Shown here: positions 59,783 through 64,000 of the stretch, piece after piece
Numbering within the stretch: position 1 is the first letter of the stretch
Layout: each line of letters begins with the position of its first letter
Notes under the pieces: generated by a model
The model's input: the letters and a program-made list of their open reading frames with translations, nothing else
The model's database searches: none
Told to the model about the DNA's origin: nothing
Translations under genes and position numbers: made by a program
NCBI GenBank assembly: GCA_015067665.1
Contig: SVLZ01000004.1
Span: 1 to 64,000 of the forward strand
DNA length: 64,000 nt
Origin: Oscillospiraceae bacterium
Lineage (GTDB): Bacteria > Bacillota > Clostridia > Oscillospirales > Oscillospiraceae
Direction: 5' to 3'

Positions 59783-60532
59783 ATGCGACACGAGATCGAT
59801 ACCATTCCCGTAAACGATGCCTTTGATGCCGGGGACGAGTGCCCCTTTTGCTACTTGGAGCGAAAAGCGGAGCAAAGCACCATCCGCTCGATTGCAGGAA
59901 ATTCTGCCAGCTATATGGAACCGGATGCCCGTGCGGAGACGGATAAGTTCGGTTTCTGCCCCGTACATATGAAAAAGCTCTATGATTACGGCAATGCCCT
60001 CGGAAATGGCTTGATCCTGCAGACCCATTATGCAAGCCTGCTCAAATCCTTCCGGGCAGAAATGGAAAGCTTTGTTATGCCGCCGAAGAAAAGCCTTTTT
60101 GGCAGCAAAGCACCTACGGGGGAGCCTTATTGGGAAAAATTGGAAAAGCAAGCAGGGGAGTGCCTGATCTGCAAGCGGATCGATTACCATATGGAGCGGT
60201 ACTATACCACCTTTTTCCATATGATCAGGGACGAAGAATTTCGCCACAAAGTAGAGCATAGCAAGGGCTTCTGCCTGCGCCATTTTCCGCAGCTACTCCG
60301 TAATGCGGAGGAGAAGCTTCCCAATGCCCAGCGGGAGTGGTTTTATCCTGCCGTTTTTCGCGTCACCGAGGAAAACCTCACACGGGTCAAGGAAGACCTT
60401 GACTGGTTCGTAGCAAAATTCGACTACCGCAATGCATCTGCCGACTGGAAAAACTCCCGGGATGCAGTTTCCCGTGCAATGCAGAAATTAGAGGGTATTT
60501 ATCCCGCCGATCCGCCTTATAAGAAAGACTAA
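59783..60532 (+). CDS. DUF6062 family protein
   Basis: 249 residues from the ATG at 59783 with AGGAGG upstream. Two sets of Cys pairs, CPFCYLERKAE near the N-terminus and CLICKRIDYHMERYY in the middle, plus FGFCPVHMKKL and GFCLRHFPQLL, suggest two structurally repeated metal-binding halves (CxxC...CxxH). I know this pattern as DUF6062; function is not known. Single-gene unit between two terminators. Confidence 0.82.
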   Translation: MRHEIDTIPVNDAFDAGDECPFCYLERKAEQSTIRSIAGNSASYMEPDARAETDKFGFCPVHMKKLYDYGNALGNGLILQTHYASLLKSFRAEMESFVMPPKKSLFGSKAPTGEPYWEKLEKQAGECLICKRIDYHMERYYTTFFHMIRDEEFRHKVEHSKGFCLRHFPQLLRNAEEKLPNAQREWFYPAVFRVTEENLTRVKEDLDWFVAKFDYRNASADWKNSRDAVSRAMQKLEGIYPADPPYKKD

Positions 60533-60566
60533 GGATAGGGGTCAGCGCCTTCGACGACCCGAAATA

Positions 60567-60594
60567 AAAACCGACGCATCGCGCGTCGGTTTTG
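60567..60594. terminator. Bidirectional terminator
   Basis: AAAACCGACGC / GCGTCGGTTTT stem with a five-base loop, between convergent DUF6062 and GH5 genes. Confidence 0.85.
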
Positions 60595-60599
60595 TTCAT

Positions 60600-61964
60600 T
60601 TATTTGCTTCTTGCGTATTCCTGTAAGACCTCATAGACTGTGCCGGTGACACAGTTTTCTGTCCGGGTCTTTTCGCAGGCTGCCACATATTCTTCATAGG
60701 TGCAGGTAGCGGGATTGCATTTTACATCCTCGTTTTCTGTGATGAACTGCAGCTGACAGGTGTAAACACCCCAAGAGGAAGTCCACCAGCCGGTAACCAC
60801 TGTTTTGTAATTCCAAAGGGTCCAGGAATAGTACCGATCATCGAAAAATTTGAGTCCTGCAGCCCAAGCGTCCCGATCCTCGAAGAAGGTAAACTCGCCG
60901 ATCAGCACCGGCACATCGTAGTTGCGCAGTAGATTAAAGAAATCCTTAAAGATAAAGAAAACGGAGAAGGGGATCCTCTCGTGCTCCCAGTTGTACCAGT
61001 GGTACTGATACTGGACATTTTTCCACCCGTACTCATTGGGGTCAGGCAGATGGATGAAATCCCAGCAGCCGGACATAGTGATCACGTGCTTGTCACCGTT
61101 TTCGCGGATCAAATCGTACAGCCGGTCAAAGAAATCCCAACACTCTCGGGTGGTATTACCCTTGTAGGTATAAGTCGGCTCGTTGAGCAGATCGTAGGTG
61201 GCGATCCATTTGCCCAGATCCGGGCGCTCGTTCGTATAGTGCTTGGAAATCATATCCCAAATCCGTGCGGTGGCATCCAAGTAGCTCTGATTCGTCCAAA
61301 GACCGGCTGTGTGACCGGGCTCGCCGGAATGCTCATAGCCGTTTTGGCTGCCGGGTGCGCCGTGCAGGTCCAAGATGATATAGAGCCCATTTTTGGCAGC
61401 CTGCTCGATAAACCAGTCGATATAGGAGAACGCATCCTCACGGGGTGTCAAATCCTCGTTCAGGATGTTGAGATAATAGATCGGGAAGCGGATGGTGTTA
61501 AGCTGCAGTTCCTCTTTAATGATCCGAAAATCCTCCTCGGTCATAAAGGCATCCCAGTAAAGACGCAGTAGCGCATCCAAATCATACCCTTGAAGATTGG
61601 GGTTTTCTTTCAGTGCCTTGCGGAATTCTGCCTCCGTAAATTCGGGATACTGAATGTTGCCGCCATCGTCCTTTACGTAAGAGCCGTCCTCGTTGCGGAG
61701 TGCTTCGGTGGCAAATGCGCCCATCCAGCCCTCCTGTAAAAGGATCTGTCCTGCATTAACACCGTAAAGCTGCAAAATATTGCCGTCTGCATCATAAAGA
61801 GCGCGGCCGCTGGCCTGTACAAGACCGGTGCTGTTTTCAATTTTTGTATCCTGTTTTGGTACCTGATAAGTCAGGGAATGGGCGCAGGCAATGCCGACCA
61901 TCAAAAGCGCCAGCAAAAGGAGGATACCAATGGAAGAAAAAATAAACTTCAGGAATCTACCCAT
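60600..61964 (-). CDS. Membrane-anchored GH5-family glycoside hydrolase
   Basis: 454 residues. One N-terminal membrane segment (about 5-28) anchors the enzyme outside the cell. The TIM barrel (about 50-430) has YIILDLHGAPGSQNG, WIATYDLLNEPTYTY with the general-acid Glu in the NEP motif, and VLIGEFTFFEDRDAW with the nucleophile Glu. GH5 covers cellulases, mannanases, xyloglucanases and others; this member carries no visible binding module. GAGG precedes the start. It stands alone. Confidence 0.85.
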   Translation of the reverse strand: MGRFLKFIFSSIGILLLLALLMVGIACAHSLTYQVPKQDTKIENSTGLVQASGRALYDADGNILQLYGVNAGQILLQEGWMGAFATEALRNEDGSYVKDDGGNIQYPEFTEAEFRKALKENPNLQGYDLDALLRLYWDAFMTEEDFRIIKEELQLNTIRFPIYYLNILNEDLTPREDAFSYIDWFIEQAAKNGLYIILDLHGAPGSQNGYEHSGEPGHTAGLWTNQSYLDATARIWDMISKHYTNERPDLGKWIATYDLLNEPTYTYKGNTTRECWDFFDRLYDLIRENGDKHVITMSGCWDFIHLPDPNEYGWKNVQYQYHWYNWEHERIPFSVFFIFKDFFNLLRNYDVPVLIGEFTFFEDRDAWAAGLKFFDDRYYSWTLWNYKTVVTGWWTSSWGVYTCQLQFITENEDVKCNPATCTYEEYVAACEKTRTENCVTGTVYEVLQEYARSK

Positions 61965-62212
61965 AAAAGAACCTCGCTTTTCTTCATTCGTAAATAGTAT
62001 GCCGGAAAAAGCGGGAATAAACCAAAGAAAGCAACAATACTATATCACGGCTTTCCTAAAATTGCAACCGTTTACATAACAAAATTCCACCCGCTATTGT
62101 AGGGAATGCATAAATGCATTCCGCAATGTGGAACGGATAAATCCGTTCCCTACGGCATCATCGATAGGGGTTGTAGGGGCGACCATCGGTCGTCCGCCCC
62201 TGCAATGTACGA
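61965..62212. repeat. Intergenic region with palindromic GTAGGG elements
   Basis: About 250 bases without a gene. 62099-62153 is a composite element: GTAGGG and CCCTAC ends enclosing two palindromes (AATGCATAAATGCATT and GGAACGGATAAATCCGTTCC). 62173-62202 is a second, simpler palindrome of the GTAGGGGCGACC type. The first 100 bases, upstream of the GH5 gene, hold its promoter region, where I see no convincing hexamer pair. Confidence 0.65.
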
Positions 62213-62246
62213 AAAAAACCGACCTCCCGTTCGGGAGATCGGTTTC
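62213..62246 (-). terminator. Terminator of the YwaF-like gene
   Basis: On the minus strand ACCGATCTCCC pairs with GGGAGGTCGGT (one G-T pair), GAAC loop, followed by a run of Ts. Confidence 0.8.
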
Positions 62247-62251
62247 GGCAA

Positions 62252-62986
62252 TCAATAATGGAATTTTTCTACCTTGTACTTTTCGAAGCCCTTTGCCCAG
62301 ACCCAGAAGAAGCCTGCCAGCACCGGGAACAGAGGATAGAGATAAAAATAGGGGTAGGGGATAAGCGTTTGCAGCATTTCCAGTAGTCCCACCTTTTCCG
62401 CATCGTAAATAAAGGAGAAGCTGGTCCCCGGCGCAAGAACGCCGTAGTCAATAAGGGTCTTAATGAGAATGTATGCGGCAGTAAAGTAGATAAATACCAG
62501 ACAAAGCACCCAGGGAATGTACTTCTTTTGGGGCTTCAAACGCCGGGCAGCCACCATCCACAGTGGCAGCGCCACCGCAAAGACGTGGTTAAACCAGGAA
62601 TTAAGCACCGTCAGGTCGTTCCATTCGTAGTTTTTCCATGCACTGGAAATGGACACAAAGGTGGTGCAGGCCGCCGCCGCGGAGAAAAATACGGAATACT
62701 GCCGCGCCAGCTCAAACTTAGGGATCAGCATTAGTAGCACCAAAATAAAGTTGAAATTGCATACCTGCAGCATTTGGGTCGCCAGCGTTTTGAAGTTAAA
62801 TCCGCCGTCAAAGGACAGATTCATTCCGTACCGGAAGAAAATGCCGGCAGCGCAGTAGATCGCCGCCATAAAAAAGGCAATATTCTGCCCCACCCGGGGC
62901 AGCTTTGCAACCACCAAAGTGGAAATGGCCAAAAATGCCACCGTTCCAATGAGCAGTCCAATATGCGCGCTGTCAAACATAGTCAT
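62252..62986 (-). CDS. YwaF-family integral membrane protein (TIGR02206-like)
   Basis: 244 residues with seven hydrophobic segments. The opening FDSAHIGLLIGTVAFLAIS, the central WNDLTVLNSWFNHVFAVALPLW and the late PYPYFYLYPLF fit the YwaF/TIGR02206 family of unknown function. AGGAGG upstream of the start. The gene is flanked by inverted copies of a composite palindromic element at 62099-62153 and 63061-63129. Confidence 0.8.
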   Translation of the reverse strand: MTMFDSAHIGLLIGTVAFLAISTLVVAKLPRVGQNIAFFMAAIYCAAGIFFRYGMNLSFDGGFNFKTLATQMLQVCNFNFILVLLMLIPKFELARQYSVFFSAAAACTTFVSISSAWKNYEWNDLTVLNSWFNHVFAVALPLWMVAARRLKPQKKYIPWVLCLVFIYFTAAYILIKTLIDYGVLAPGTSFSFIYDAEKVGLLEMLQTLIPYPYFYLYPLFPVLAGFFWVWAKGFEKYKVEKFHY

Positions 62987-63280
62987 AATAAGTACCTCCT
63001 GAGAGTAGCGTACATCTTGGCTCTCCCTTTGGGAGAGCCAAGAAAAAGCCGGGAATAGGCGTAGGGAACGGATTTATCCGTTCCATAAAGGTCCGAAGGG
63101 AACGCGGAATGCATAAATGCATTCCCTACAATGATCCTTCAAGCCCCTCGTAGGGGACGGGTTCCCCGTCCCTCGGGAGGCGAAACGCCTCCTCTACAAT
63201 TTTCGTTGATGGTGCATCGTAGGGGCGATTCACGAATCGCCCGCTAAGTCTCCCCAAAGAGGAGAGTTTTGCATCGGTTT
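62987..63280. repeat. Intergenic region packed with palindromic elements
   Basis: 294 bases, no gene seen. 63016-63042 is a perfect 12-base hairpin (CTTGGCTCTCCC and complement). 63061-63129 is the inverted, longer copy of the composite element at 62099-62153. 63150-63197 is another composite with GTAGGGG and CCTCTAC ends and two inner palindromes (GGGACGGGTTCCCCGTCCC, GGAGGCGAAACGCCTCC). 63219-63244 is a fourth palindrome (GGGGCGATTCACGAATCGCCC). They belong to the same family as 298-329. Confidence 0.75.
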
Positions 63281-63835
63281 TTATGAATTTAAGTATTGCT
63301 TACAAAAGAAACACGAATCCTGAGAATAGCCGTTGACTTCATTATGAATTGGCTTATTACAATCATAGTAATCACATCGACAGTCTCCGCTTATGTCAGC
63401 GCAGTTGTGGGTTTCAGGTTCCGTAGCAGGTTCGGTTTCAGGCTCCGTAGCAGGCTCCGTTACAGGCTCCGTAGTTGGTTCAGTAATTGGCTCTGCCTTG
63501 CAGTAAGGGGCATCTGTATCAGAAGAAACGATGATTGTGCCAACTTCAGTGGGCGCGGTGGTCGTGCCGTCCTCTTGCAGTTCGCCATCGGAAACCCGGA
63601 AATAGTAACCCTTCGCCTTGATGAAGAAATCTTTCTTAGTACCTAAGTTGGTTACATTGTCGATGGAGTAGTGCATGAAGATACTGCTGGCCTCCTGCAA
63701 GGCGGCAGATTCGCGGGCTTTGTCCACCAAATTGGAAAATGTGGGAACCAGCACGGTGGCTAAGATGGCAATGACTGCGATGACGATCACCAGCTCCACC
63801 GTGGTAAAGCCTTTGCGGCGGCTCCGCTTCTTCAT
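63281..63835 (-). CDS. Type IV pseudopilin-like protein with TEP repeats and Cys-rich tail
   Basis: 184 residues from the ATG at 63835, which has AGAGG nine bases upstream. RRKGFTTVELVIVIAVIAILATVLVPTF is a class III signal/pilin helix (only the start GFTTVELVIVIAVIAILA matters: cleavage before F, Glu at +5). Residues about 35-110 are a globular head. Residues about 113-142 are TEPxTEP repeats. The last 40 residues have six cysteines (NCADISGDCRCDYYDC, CFFC). No prepilin peptidase or pilus ATPase is nearby, so it is an orphan pseudopilin or a surface protein using this helix as anchor. Confidence 0.75.
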   Translation of the reverse strand: MKKRSRRKGFTTVELVIVIAVIAILATVLVPTFSNLVDKARESAALQEASSIFMHYSIDNVTNLGTKKDFFIKAKGYYFRVSDGELQEDGTTTAPTEVGTIIVSSDTDAPYCKAEPITEPTTEPVTEPATEPETEPATEPETHNCADISGDCRCDYYDCNKPIHNEVNGYSQDSCFFCKQYLNS

Positions 63836-64000
63836 TCGGAGAAACCTCTTCTTTCTACAAGCGTTCTGTAACAACGAAAGCTTAATTTCTGGTGTGGGAG
63901 CAATCAAGGCTCCCTTGTGTAAAGGGTAGATTTCCCCGTTAGCGGGGAAAATGTCCGCAACGCGGACAAAAGGGGCGCGGGCCCGGCAGGGCTGTCAGCC
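63836..64000. other. Right-edge non-coding region
   Basis: Upstream region of the pseudopilin gene with several short palindromes (TTTCCCCGTTAGCGGGGAAA, TGTCCGCAACGCGGACA). I see no gene start and no clear promoter pair before the window ends. Confidence 0.4.

Noticed and set aside
63016-63042. Hairpin as terminator of the pseudopilin gene
   Set aside because: The T run lies on the wrong side for the minus strand and the hairpin is 240 bases past the stop; better seen as one of the palindromic repeats.

Overview
The window looks like the chromosome of an anaerobic, spore-forming, gut-type Clostridia, probably Oscillospirales/Ruminococcaceae-like. This rests on the Firmicutes housekeeping set (YtvI, SpoVB-type flippase, HemZ, RqcP, DUF6054, DUF6062), sigma-A promoters, strong AGGAGG ribosome sites, corrinoid and methyl-folate enzymes, and many short palindromic intergenic repeats. 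The organism assignment is inference; there is no 16S or other marker here. I see no tRNA, rRNA, CRISPR array or transposase.

Region A (0.4-27 kb) is one large glycan-use locus. A leftward set (AraC regulator, YesL-like DUF624 protein, URO-D methyltransferase, polysaccharide deacetylase, YitT) diverges at 4.6-4.95 kb from a long rightward operon. That operon holds a GH43-type glycosidase, a CE15 glucuronoyl-esterase-like enzyme, an LplB/LplC/LplA-type ABC sugar importer, two lipoproteins built from F5/8-type-C-like domains and a GH71/99-like lipoprotein. After a perfect terminator hairpin at 16.03-16.06 kb comes a second operon. It encodes a complete-looking corrinoid methyl-transfer system (URO-D methyltransferase without a zinc site, corrinoid protein, DUF2284 protein, zinc-site MtaA-type methyltransferase, RACE-type activator), followed by GH106-like and GH78 alpha-L-rhamnosidases. 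Within it sits the most unusual gene in the window: an AraC regulator whose C-terminal half is a full corrinoid-protein module, about 83% identical by eye to the corrinoid protein encoded next to it. My reading is an anaerobic O-demethylation pathway tied to rhamnose-rich or methoxylated glycosides, controlled by a transcription factor that carries a copy of the pathway's own methyl carrier.

Region B (27-38 kb) holds a MalY/PatB-type C-S lyase or aminotransferase, RidA, four MFS-type transporters, an HD-domain protein, a type-B carboxylesterase, two small Firmicutes proteins and a GH25 lysozyme with SH3 and Pro/Thr linkers. Most transcription units have visible promoters and terminators.

Region C (38-51.3 kb) is mostly housekeeping: aspartokinase without ACT domains and a separate ACT protein, YtvI, RecJ, RelA/SpoT, Dtd, an MBL hydrolase, HemZ, a degenerate MtaD-like amidohydrolase, a SpoVB/MurJ-type flippase, HU and RqcP.

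Region D (51.3-54.8 kb, leftward) encodes MetF, MetV and a MetV-RnfC fusion, that is, an acetogen-style methylene-THF reductase complex. It could handle the methyl groups that Region A would deliver to folate. Region E (55-59 kb) is a polyamine importer (PotA, PotB, PotC-PotD fusion). Region F (59-64 kb) holds an M23 peptidase, a DUF6062 protein, a GH5 enzyme, a YwaF-like membrane protein bracketed by inverted copies of a palindromic element, and an orphan pseudopilin.
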